A program made the position numbers and the translations under genes. A stretch of DNA of 6,064 bases, from the NCBI GenBank assembly GCA_947440715.1, contig CANETI010000165.1, forward strand, positions 1-6,064, written 5' to 3'. The stretch is from Planctomycetota bacterium. Lineage in GTDB: Bacteria > Planctomycetota > UBA11346. Positions 1-6,064 of this stretch are shown in pieces. How positions within the stretch are numbered: the first letter of the stretch is position 1; the number at the start of each line of letters is the position of its first letter. Below the pieces are notes generated by a model that saw nothing but the letters and a program-made list of their open reading frames with translations, made no database searches and was not told where the DNA came from.

Positions 1-81
1 CAGACTCAGAGCCGCCATCACGAAAAAAAGCCAATATAACTTGGTGAAATAAGTAAACCGATTGGCGAGAAAGCTGTTCAT
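1..81 (-). CDS. N-terminal fragment of an exported or membrane protein (partial, runs off left edge)
   Basis: I do not recognise this gene. An ATG at 81-79 opens a frame of 27 codons that is still open at position 1. The peptide starts MNSFLANRFTYF, has basic residues (Arg8, Lys14) and then a hydrophobic stretch (LYWLFFVMAALSL, residues 15-27). This is the pattern of a Sec signal peptide or an N-terminal membrane anchor. No good Shine-Dalgarno lies upstream, only an AGG about 11 bases away. The frame stays open upstream to a TAG at 262-264, so a start at GTG (162-160) or TTG (222-220) is formally possible, but the peptide there looks non-coding. It lies 259 bases downstream of the large kinase gene on the same strand. 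The rest of the protein is outside the window, so no function can be given. Confidence 0.45.
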   Translation of the reverse strand, partial: MNSFLANRFTYFTKLYWLFFVMAALSL

Positions 82-340
82 TTTATTTGGTGCCTGTGCG
101 TTTATATAGCGGAACAGCCTGTAGCTTACTTGCGTAAATAAACAAGCAGCCCTCGCTGACACTCTAGCTTTATTCTGAGAATCTGTTTTGAAATTCGCGC
201 ACTTCGACCGATTTGGTCTCAATCGCCCGACCGTCGTTGAAAAAACATCGAAATAACTCTGCTATTCCTTCGGCTTTTCCGCCTATATGGATGAGATCGA
301 TCTGCTGCGTCGGTCTTCGCGGGAGTTTCAAAACAGCTTC
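82..340. other. Intergenic region, no convincing gene or terminator
   Basis: This stretch separates the stop codon of the large minus-strand kinase gene from the possible minus-strand start at 81. I see no tRNA, no homology-like coding signal and no strong hairpin followed by a T-run on the minus strand. The best small stems are GACC-5-GGTC at 206-218, GGC-6-GCC at 272-283 and TTAC-TTGC-GTAA near 126-137, all too short to call. A TATATA at 103-108 could be a -10 box for the leftward gene, but no -35 stands at the right distance. Confidence 0.5.
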
Positions 341-3022
341 TTAAACAAACCAATGCCGATTGAGAATCAAAACGGTTACCAACACGATTACCGCGCAGAC
401 GGCGCCGCTGGCGATCCAGGTACTTGGGCGTTTCAGGAATGGGGTGTCGCGTTTCTTTTGTTGCCGGCGAAAGAGATCAGGTACGACGTTGGCCTGTGAG
501 GCAACAAAGGCCGGTGCCGCAATGCGGTTTTGGGCGGCGGAGCTTAATTGTAGGGATAATTGATCTGCCGTGGGTCGTTTTTTAGGGTCCAGATCCATAC
601 AGTTTTCGATAATGGCGCACAATTGTTTGTCCGCATGTGGAACCAGTTCGCGCAATGGCGTGTGTTCACCTGACAAATGTGAGCGCATTAAGTCACCAAT
701 GGTGCGCCCTGCAAACGGCGGACGACCGGCGAGTAGGTGATAAAGCGATACGCCCATACTGTAAATATCAGATTTTATCGTCACACAGGTGCTGTCACGA
801 ATGGATTCGGGCGCAATATACGTCGGCGTGCCAAGGACCATGCCCGTGGCGGTGAGACCCTTTGTATGACTATCATCAATCATACGAGCGAGACCAAGGT
901 CGCTAATTTTAACGATCCCCATGGGGTCGATCATGATATTGTCTGGTTTTATATCACGATGAATAATATTTTGTTGATGAATGGCATGAAGCCCATCGGC
1001 GATACCTTTTGCCACGGGTAAAAGTTCCTGATCGCTCATGCGCCCATGGTCGTCCAGTCGACGACCAAGATTAGGGCCTTCGACTAATTCCATAATTAAG
1101 TAGATGACATTATTTTCGGTAACTCCCACGTCCATGACCTGTACAACATTTTGATGTCTGATACGGGCAGCGGATCGAGCTTCCAATAAAAAGCGCTTAC
1201 GATGTAGTTCAACTTTGTCCTGATCATTGGTGCTCATGATTTTGACTGCGACATCGGTATGTAATAACTGATGGTGCCCACGATAAACCAGACCCATGCT
1301 GCCTTGTGAAATACGACAGACGGTTTCCACTTGGCCAAAAAGGACTCCTAACCAGGGATCCTTATCATTTTTGATTGGAATAATTGGTTTTTGCTGTTCC
1401 CGTGCAGCGACCGCCGCAGTTAGTGCGGGCGACGGCACTGATGCTCGTATCGGCCTTAAATCGGTGTCTGTATCACTGCTTTTTCGCTTGGCGGTGGAAA
1501 TAGACTTGGCCGAATGATCTGTGTTGGGTCGATGTTCGTTGGTGGTGTCAGAGGTGGGCGCCCGTCGAATCAACGTCAACAAAGTTAAATCGTCTTCGAT
1601 CGTGGTAGCAAAGGCTTTGGTGTCTTTAACGATACTATCGATGAGTAACTGTGCTTTAACGGTACAATCCTGACGTGTAACAACCTGCGCTAATCGTTCA
1701 TCGCCGTATTCCTGACGATCAGCATCCATCGCTTCTAAAATGCCGTCGGTATATTGGATCAATCCATCACCAATATTCAGCGTTAGTCGAATGGGCTTCA
1801 ATAACTCGCGAAATTTATCTTCATTAAAAATCCCTAATGCCGTTCCGGGATTTCCCATGGGTTCAGCTTTGATGGTGTCGCCAATGTGGAAATGTAGCCC
1901 AGGATGATGTCCCGCTAACGCCACGGTAATGGCGCCGGTTGATGGGGTTAATAATGCGGCAAATAAAGTGATAAATTGACCGGGCAGTAAGTCTTGGCGA
2001 ATATCCTCATTCAGCGCAACTAATAAGTCATCGAGTTGACGATCAGATTGACGTAACGCACGCAAGGTTTTAAGCATGCCAGTAACCGCCATGGCCGCTT
2101 GTACGCCATGCCCAGCAACGTCACCCAAGACAATTAATACATTTCCATTTGGCATGACTCCGACGTCGTAAAAATCGCCGCTTACGCCGGATTTTCCTTC
2201 GTAATAAACACCTAATTCATACCCAGGGATTTCCGGTAACCGTGCCATCAGGTGGCGTTGCAGTCGTTCAGCCTTCGCCAGATCCGCAGCGTCGATGCCT
2301 AGATCTTTGAGATCGGTGGAACCTAATACATCGCGTAATAAATGCTGGCGATCTCCGGTAATCGACCACTCTTCACGACTTACGGTTTCGCCCTCGATAA
2401 ACGCGTACGTCGCACCTGGGTCGGCAATGAGATGTTCTAATGCTTCCATCCCATGCTCATCGCCGAAACAAGCGCGACGTGGCACGCCATCCACTAACCA
2501 TACGCACCGTTTAAGTGGTTTCGCTAAATCCAGTCGTCCACTCTTGTTGGTGAGCGAGAAAAAGCGTAATAGTTTTTTCAAATCTCCATCAGGCACTTCA
2601 CCGGTGAAGGCAGGTTTAACGTTGTCTGATAATAAATCTTTCGAACTAACTTCAAACGTTTCCATCACCCCAATGGAACTACCACGGTCTTTTAATAACG
2701 AAGTCGAATCGGTGCCGGGCGGTAATAAACGGTAAATAAATTGTTGGCCACCAATCTGCAGCACGTCGTGGTCGCCAAGAATGTGTGGATCGACTAAGCG
2801 ATGGCCGTTGCAATACGAGCCATTGCGACTGCCCAAATCCACCATACTCCAAAATGCGTCATCACTCCAACGAAGCTCGCAATGATGACGCGAGGTTAGT
2901 GTATCTTGAACCAGAATATCAACGTCTTCGCCCCGACCAAAAATATAGGTCCGTTGCGGTAATAGTTGGATGGTGCGGTCATCACTGGTGACTAAATAGA
3001 AATCAATAAATGCGACGGCCAT
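341..3022 (-). CDS. FHA / DUF4388-like / SpoIIE phosphatase / Ser-Thr kinase fusion with C-terminal membrane anchor
   Basis: This 893-residue multidomain signalling protein can bind phosphothreonine, remove phosphate and add phosphate. Domains in order: FHA (about 5-99; Gly29-Arg30, SRHH 44-47, Asn67-Gly68); a DUF4388-like region (about 139-214; starts FTGEV); a SpoIIE/PP2C phosphatase (about 252-487) with metal-ligand motifs SGDFYD 281-286, GDVAGHG 300-306, TDG 425-427 and DD 477-478; a Ser/Thr/Lys-rich linker (about 488-554); a Hanks kinase (about 566-829) with Lys594, Glu614, HRD 688-690, Lys692, Asn695, DLG 708-710 and APE 737-739; and a hydrophobic helix at 870-887, five or six residues from the end. 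Both catalytic domains look intact. DLG replaces DFG, and the first Gly of the glycine loop is Ser572; both are tolerated variants. The tail helix implies that all domains are cytoplasmic at the inner membrane. The start is ATG 3022; a TTG at 3040 adds six residues. SpoIIE phosphatases classically act on STAS anti-anti-sigma proteins, but none is nearby, so the substrates are unknown. Confidence 0.93.
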   Translation of the reverse strand: MAVAFIDFYLVTSDDRTIQLLPQRTYIFGRGEDVDILVQDTLTSRHHCELRWSDDAFWSMVDLGSRNGSYCNGHRLVDPHILGDHDVLQIGGQQFIYRLLPPGTDSTSLLKDRGSSIGVMETFEVSSKDLLSDNVKPAFTGEVPDGDLKKLLRFFSLTNKSGRLDLAKPLKRCVWLVDGVPRRACFGDEHGMEALEHLIADPGATYAFIEGETVSREEWSITGDRQHLLRDVLGSTDLKDLGIDAADLAKAERLQRHLMARLPEIPGYELGVYYEGKSGVSGDFYDVGVMPNGNVLIVLGDVAGHGVQAAMAVTGMLKTLRALRQSDRQLDDLLVALNEDIRQDLLPGQFITLFAALLTPSTGAITVALAGHHPGLHFHIGDTIKAEPMGNPGTALGIFNEDKFRELLKPIRLTLNIGDGLIQYTDGILEAMDADRQEYGDERLAQVVTRQDCTVKAQLLIDSIVKDTKAFATTIEDDLTLLTLIRRAPTSDTTNEHRPNTDHSAKSISTAKRKSSDTDTDLRPIRASVPSPALTAAVAAREQQKPIIPIKNDKDPWLGVLFGQVETVCRISQGSMGLVYRGHHQLLHTDVAVKIMSTNDQDKVELHRKRFLLEARSAARIRHQNVVQVMDVGVTENNVIYLIMELVEGPNLGRRLDDHGRMSDQELLPVAKGIADGLHAIHQQNIIHRDIKPDNIMIDPMGIVKISDLGLARMIDDSHTKGLTATGMVLGTPTYIAPESIRDSTCVTIKSDIYSMGVSLYHLLAGRPPFAGRTIGDLMRSHLSGEHTPLRELVPHADKQLCAIIENCMDLDPKKRPTADQLSLQLSSAAQNRIAAPAFVASQANVVPDLFRRQQKKRDTPFLKRPSTWIASGAVCAVIVLVTVLILNRHWFV

Positions 3023-3142
3023 GGGTAAGGTTAGTCCCAAAATGGGCTCTACGCAAACTTATGTCGCCATTCGCGATCCTGACTTCTCTGTAGAAGCTTT
3101 TTATGATTCAAGTGGTTCATTTCGATGCTGAGTGAGTCACAA

Positions 3143-3172
3143 ATATTAGGGAAACCAATGACTTCAAATCAA
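3143..3172 (-). promoter_or_regulatory. Candidate sigma70-like promoter for the leftward kinase/phosphatase gene
   Basis: Read on the minus strand there is TTGATT (3172-3167), an 18-base spacer and TAATAT (3148-3143), with four of six matches to TATAAT. Transcription would start near 3136, giving a leader of about 115 bases to the ATG at 3022. The GTGA-G-TCAC inverted repeat at 3132-3140 would sit on the start site. This is a consensus match by eye only. Confidence 0.25.
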
Positions 3173-3240
3173 AAGGCTCTGCTAAATTAGGGGTCAAATC
3201 ACGGTTTAGACCTGACAGTTGGGTAATTGTTCCAAGTAAC

Positions 3241-3269
3241 TTGATACTGGCGAGCAACAATTTTTTAAG
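3241..3269 (+). promoter_or_regulatory. Candidate sigma70-like promoter for the barrel-kinase unit
   Basis: TTGATA (3241-3246) is followed after 17 bases by TTTAAG (3264-3269), a four-of-six -10 box. Transcription would start near 3276, about 30 bases before the ATG at 3306. The CAAG-TAA-CTTG inverted repeat overlaps the -35 box and the palindrome TAACGTTA (3271-3278) overlaps the start point, so a regulator could act here. The match is by eye only. Confidence 0.3.
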
Positions 3270-3305
3270 GTAACGTTATTCGTCTGAAACCTATCATCCA
3301 AGAAA

Positions 3306-4019
3306 ATGACCGTGCATACGCCAGCTAATTTAAACATGAGCCGTAAATGTCCCAAGCCTTCGCCGCTGCGAATGCTCTCGGTCCGGGGCGTTACGTCGAT
3401 GCTCTGTCTTACTAGTTTAGTCGCGCCTATTTCGGCGGCTGAATTAGTCATGACCGATATTAACCTGGGCATCGAATCATTGCCAACCGCGTATGATTTT
3501 ACCCTGCATGACGGGACCACCACTAAATCAGGCAGTAGTGAATTTGATTTTGGTTTCGGATTAAGTGGTCGGGCAGTTTATGCATTTTCTTCTCCTGGAG
3601 CCAACGGTGCATTTTTTGTTGGTGGAGCATTAGCGCTCGGCGCTTACACCTACGAAAATTCGGGCACCTATAACGTTGCGATGGGCCGTTTGGTCGTCGG
3701 TTACGCATATTCATTTAATGATCAATGGACCGCCGAAGTGTCACCGTGGGCAGGCATTGGTTATGGCCAGATGTTTATCCCAGGAAACGGTGTTAGTGGC
3801 GATCATAATGTCGCTGGACAAGTGTATGATTACGGAATTAATTTTGGCGCTACTTATACCATGAGTCGTTCGTGGCTGATTTGTGCGCGGGTTGGCTGGC
3901 AAATAGCCGAGGCCGATTTATCAGGAGAAGGATTAGACCTCAATCTACAGCAGTCAGGACCGACTGCTTTCCTCGGCGTTATTTACCGATTCGGCGGCGC
4001 TCCGCCGTCAATCCGTTGA
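3306..4019 (+). CDS. Outer-membrane beta-barrel protein (small, about 8 strands)
   Basis: This 237-residue protein has a signal peptide and a pattern typical of small outer-membrane barrels. The hydrophobic core (about 29-42) ends in PISAA, giving likely cleavage near residue 45/46. The mature part of about 190 residues is rich in Gly, Tyr, Phe and Trp, with alternating strands such as FGFGLSGRAVYAF, FFVGGALALGAYTY, GRLVVGYAYSF, GINFGATYTM and a final AFLGVIYRF. The aromatic Phe that often ends such barrels is followed here by an eight-residue tail. The size fits the eight-stranded OmpX/OmpW-like class, but I see no family-specific motif, so pore, adhesin or structural roles remain open. The start is uncertain: ATG 3306 is used, but ATG 3336 or 3372 would give a more normal signal peptide, and none has a clear ribosome binding site. 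It is followed after four bases by the second kinase gene, which suggests a joint role in the envelope. Confidence 0.85.
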   Translation: MTVHTPANLNMSRKCPKPSPLRMLSVRGVTSMLCLTSLVAPISAAELVMTDINLGIESLPTAYDFTLHDGTTTKSGSSEFDFGFGLSGRAVYAFSSPGANGAFFVGGALALGAYTYENSGTYNVAMGRLVVGYAYSFNDQWTAEVSPWAGIGYGQMFIPGNGVSGDHNVAGQVYDYGINFGATYTMSRSWLICARVGWQIAEADLSGEGLDLNLQQSGPTAFLGVIYRFGGAPPSIR

Positions 4020-4022
4020 GGA
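4018..4022 (+). promoter_or_regulatory. Shine-Dalgarno GAGGA overlapping the barrel stop codon
   Basis: GAGGA overlaps the TGA stop of the barrel gene (4017-4019) and precedes three in-frame ATGs at 4024, 4027 and 4033. Its distance to the first ATG is very short, while it fits 4027 (4 bases) or 4033 (10 bases) better. The overlap of stop codon and binding site suggests that translation of the kinase may be coupled to that of the barrel. Confidence 0.55.
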
Positions 4023-4023
4023 C

Positions 4024-6064
4024 ATGATGACGATGTCTTTCCCCCAGAAAAATAATGATATTAAAAACACCTCGCCGGAAAAAGAATCCGCGCAGTTTAA
4101 CTTCACGAATGATGAAGATACCAACATCGCGACGGCAGAAGAACAGGCACAATGGAAATTGCAGGGCAAGAAATTTAGCCTGCCAATCGGTGAACGGCAA
4201 TTATTAAGCGATAAAGGTCGCAAAGGGCCAATATCCGGAGCCCAGTGGCCAACGCATGATATTGGTGACCTTTTAGGTGAAGGCGGTATGGCCGCGGTCT
4301 ACTTAGCCCGTCGCCGCGATAATGGCAACTTCGTCGCGTTAAAAATATTACCTGCGCGATTAGCCGAAGATCCGGAGTCGCGCAAACGTTTTGAACGCGA
4401 AGCGCAACTCTCTCAAACCATTAATAGTCCACATGTGGTAAAAGTGTGGTCTGCTGGCCGTTATGGTCCGCTGTGTTATTTGGAAATGGAATGTATTGAT
4501 GGCGGCAGTTTAGGCGACGAGATTAAACGGCGAAAAGAAACCAAAGATAAACCGTATACCACTGAGGAAGTGCTTGAAATCGCACTGCAAACCGGCGACG
4601 CGTTATTAGAGGCGGGCAAATTAAATTTAGTGCATCGGGATATTAAACCTGGCAATTTAATGTTCACCCGTGAAGGACAAGTTAAACTCGCGGACTTCGG
4701 TATTGTTAAGGTCCTTGGTGAAGAAGCCATGACCATGGCGGGTACGGCCATGGGGACACCTACGTACATGAGTCCGGAACAGGGTCGTGGCGATGCGGTT
4801 GATGCGCGCGCTGATTATTATTCACTCGGCGTTGTCCTTTATGAATTGCTCACGCTCAAACAGCCTTTCGAAGAATCAACGGCCGATGCACTAATTTATC
4901 AGCATCATTTTGTTGAGCCTAAATTAATTAGCGATTTAATCCCCAATAGCGATGAAGGCTTACAAGCGGTTATCTTTACCTGCCTGCAAAAATTCCCCGA
5001 TCGTCGGTATCCTGATGCCGCGACCTTATTGCGTGATCTCAATCTTTTAAAAGGCGGCTATCCACCTGAATTTGCCGTATTTCACAAAGGTCGGGTAAAA
5101 ACCGGTGCCGATGAAGCCTTAGCGCGACATGGCGGTGGCTGGCGACGATATTGGAAACAAGCGCTGCTCGGAGTGGCCGCTTTAGTGTTGGTGGTGGGAT
5201 TGGGCGTGTGGTGGCTGCTCGCCAGTCGCGCACAAGCCGATTCGTTGCGCGGACGATTAACTGTCTTGGATACGCCACAGGCCATACCCATCACGGCCAA
5301 AGTTGATGTTGAACGGTTGCGCATGTTGGTTGGTGACAGTGATTCATATGTCAAACGTTGGCGGGAAAAATTGGCCCAGGTCGAACAACTCACGGTGCAA
5401 TTAAACGATCAGCCGACCGTCGCCTTAGATGGCGCGCGTATCGAAGCCATCCAAGCCGCGTTAACAGCCTATCAAGAATTATGTGGCAGTAGCGAACCGT
5501 TGGTAACCATCTGGCAAGCCCGATTAACAGACCTTGCCCGTGAACAGCGCGAAGCTCGTCAGGTGTTGGCCGAATTGGATCAGCAAGATTTGGTGACAAA
5601 AGCCACGGTGGAGCGCTTGGCTCCCGCTTTAGCCATCGCCCGTCGTTTAGCCTTAGCAGATGATCCAGATATTAAACGTTGGTCGGAAAAGTTAACCGCA
5701 GCGCAACAACGCTTAGCTGAATTACGTTTGCGTTTAGCGACTATTGATGAACTAAGCGTATTTACGGCGGCGAAGCAACGCTCGGCGCGAGACGATCTCG
5801 CACGTTGGTCAGTATTAATGGGACCGGCAGATAATGATGGTATTCGCTGGAATGCAAAAGTTACCGCCGCTGAACAACAATTAGCAACTTTGCGCCAAGC
5901 GTTAGCGCAATTTGATATCGGTGAGGTCTTGCCTTTCAATGTCATAAATGGACTCAGCAATGAATGGAAAATGTTTCTCGCTCTGGCTGATACTGATGAT
6001 GTAGACGCGCTCCGTTGGCAACGCCGATTACAAATGTCGCAAGAACAACAGGATTTGCTGGCTA
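4024..6064 (+). CDS. Membrane-spanning Ser/Thr protein kinase with repeat-containing periplasmic region (partial, C-terminus outside window)
   Basis: The frame runs 680 codons to the window edge without a stop. Residues 1-77 are a polar, probably disordered extension. The Hanks-type kinase domain (about 78-342) has glycine loop GEGGMAAV 85-92, Lys107, Glu126, HRD 204-206, Lys208, Asn211, DFG 224-226, SPE 250-252 and Asp264, so it should be active. The activation segment holds several Thr residues suitable for autophosphorylation. A basic juxtamembrane stretch (WRRYWK) precedes one hydrophobic helix at about 380-399, so by the positive-inside rule the kinase is cytoplasmic and residues 400 onward are periplasmic. 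That part is alpha-helical in character, rich in Ala, Leu, Gln and Arg, with repeats of about 56 residues and no PASTA signature. ATG 4024 gives the longest form; 4027 or 4033 fits the ribosome binding site better. It is probably co-transcribed with the barrel gene just upstream. The ligand and substrates cannot be read from the sequence. Confidence 0.93.
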   Translation, partial: MMTMSFPQKNNDIKNTSPEKESAQFNFTNDEDTNIATAEEQAQWKLQGKKFSLPIGERQLLSDKGRKGPISGAQWPTHDIGDLLGEGGMAAVYLARRRDNGNFVALKILPARLAEDPESRKRFEREAQLSQTINSPHVVKVWSAGRYGPLCYLEMECIDGGSLGDEIKRRKETKDKPYTTEEVLEIALQTGDALLEAGKLNLVHRDIKPGNLMFTREGQVKLADFGIVKVLGEEAMTMAGTAMGTPTYMSPEQGRGDAVDARADYYSLGVVLYELLTLKQPFEESTADALIYQHHFVEPKLISDLIPNSDEGLQAVIFTCLQKFPDRRYPDAATLLRDLNLLKGGYPPEFAVFHKGRVKTGADEALARHGGGWRRYWKQALLGVAALVLVVGLGVWWLLASRAQADSLRGRLTVLDTPQAIPITAKVDVERLRMLVGDSDSYVKRWREKLAQVEQLTVQLNDQPTVALDGARIEAIQAALTAYQELCGSSEPLVTIWQARLTDLAREQREARQVLAELDQQDLVTKATVERLAPALAIARRLALADDPDIKRWSEKLTAAQQRLAELRLRLATIDELSVFTAAKQRSARDDLARWSVLMGPADNDGIRWNAKVTAAEQQLATLRQALAQFDIGEVLPFNVINGLSNEWKMFLALADTDDVDALRWQRRLQMSQEQQDLLA
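5359..6064 (+). repeat. Tandem protein repeats of about 56 residues in the kinase's periplasmic region
   Basis: Within the second kinase, tryptophans at residues 446, 497, 553, 609 and 665 each open a similar block, W-x-x-[KR]-[LV], usually followed by Ala, Gln and Glu-rich helix, then LA-x-x-D and a second helix. Spacings are 51, 56, 56 and 56 residues. The units are diverged in DNA and are visible only at protein level. A degenerate earlier unit may occupy about 407-445, and the last one runs off the window. The pattern suggests an extended helical or coiled-coil-like rod; I cannot match it to a named repeat family. Confidence 0.75.

Larger units (their letters stand above)
3023..3305. promoter_or_regulatory. 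Divergent intergenic control region
   Basis: This region of about 280 bases lies between the two diverging genes and should hold the promoters of both. No ORF here looks real. Visible elements are short: CCCA-AAA-TGGG inverted repeat at 3036-3046 just before the minus-strand ATG; GTGA-G-TCAC at 3132-3140; two exact copies of TCAAATCA at 3164-3171 and 3194-3201 (30 bases apart); two copies of ATTAGGG at 3145-3151 and 3186-3192; CAAG-TAA-CTTG at 3233-3243; and the palindrome TAACGTTA at 3271-3278. Any could be an operator, but elements this short also occur by chance. Confidence 0.5.

Noticed and set aside
103..108. TATATA as a -10 box for the leftward gene starting at 81
   Set aside because: No -35-like hexamer stands 16-18 bases upstream on the minus strand, so the match alone is too weak.
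272..283. Possible terminator hairpin after the kinase/phosphatase gene
   Set aside because: The stem is only three base pairs with a six-base loop and no T-run follows in the direction of transcription.
2295..2735. Plus-strand open frame of 146 codons inside the kinase/phosphatase gene
   Set aside because: It lies wholly antisense to the FHA, DUF4388-like and phosphatase coding sequence, its peptide shows no domain pattern and is Ser/Pro/Asn-rich as shadow frames often are, and no ribosome binding site is seen.
3206..3523. Minus-strand open frame of 105 codons across the intergenic region and the start of the barrel gene
   Set aside because: It is antisense to the signal peptide and first strands of a well-supported barrel gene, and its peptide has no recognisable features.
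4083..4254. Polar N-terminal extension of the second kinase considered as a separate small gene
   Set aside because: It is in frame with the kinase without a stop, and the ribosome binding site lies before it, so it is best read as part of the kinase.
5580..5960. Minus-strand open frame of 126 codons inside the second kinase
   Set aside because: It mirrors the repeat-rich periplasmic coding sequence; its Ala/Arg/Lys/Ser-rich composition is what the complement of that region gives.

Overview
The window carries two divergently transcribed signalling units built around Hanks-type Ser/Thr protein kinases. A gene for an outer-membrane-type beta-barrel sits directly in front of one kinase. The barrel shows a Gram-negative envelope. 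Moderate GC, frequent TTA leucine codons, weak Shine-Dalgarno sites and two large membrane-anchored eukaryote-like kinases, one fused to FHA, DUF4388-like and SpoIIE modules, suggest an environmental bacterium, possibly of the PVC group (Planctomycetes, Lentisphaerae, Verrucomicrobia). This placement is inference from gene style only.

Layout. At the left edge (1-81, minus) is what looks like the first 27 codons of an exported or membrane protein running off the window. Positions 82-340 hold no convincing gene or terminator. From 3022 down to 341 (minus) is one long gene whose product carries, in order, an FHA phosphothreonine-binding domain, a DUF4388-like domain, a SpoIIE/PP2C-type phosphatase, a Ser/Thr-rich linker, a Ser/Thr kinase and a C-terminal membrane anchor. 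Positions 3023-3305 are a divergent regulatory region with a weak promoter candidate in each direction and several short repeats. On the plus strand, 3306-4019 encodes a signal-peptide-bearing, roughly eight-stranded beta-barrel. Four bases later (4024 to the window end, open) begins a second kinase with a cytoplasmic kinase domain, one membrane helix and a predicted periplasmic region made of tandem repeats of about 56 residues, each opening with a conserved Trp.

How they may work together (inference). The barrel and the second kinase are probably one transcription unit and may be translationally coupled, so the kinase could monitor the outer membrane through its periplasmic repeats. The divergent protein has a domain that reads phosphothreonine, one that removes phosphate and one that adds it, so it could receive, amplify or reset the signal at the inner membrane. 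No STAS, anti-sigma or response-regulator partner lies in the window, so the downstream target is unknown.
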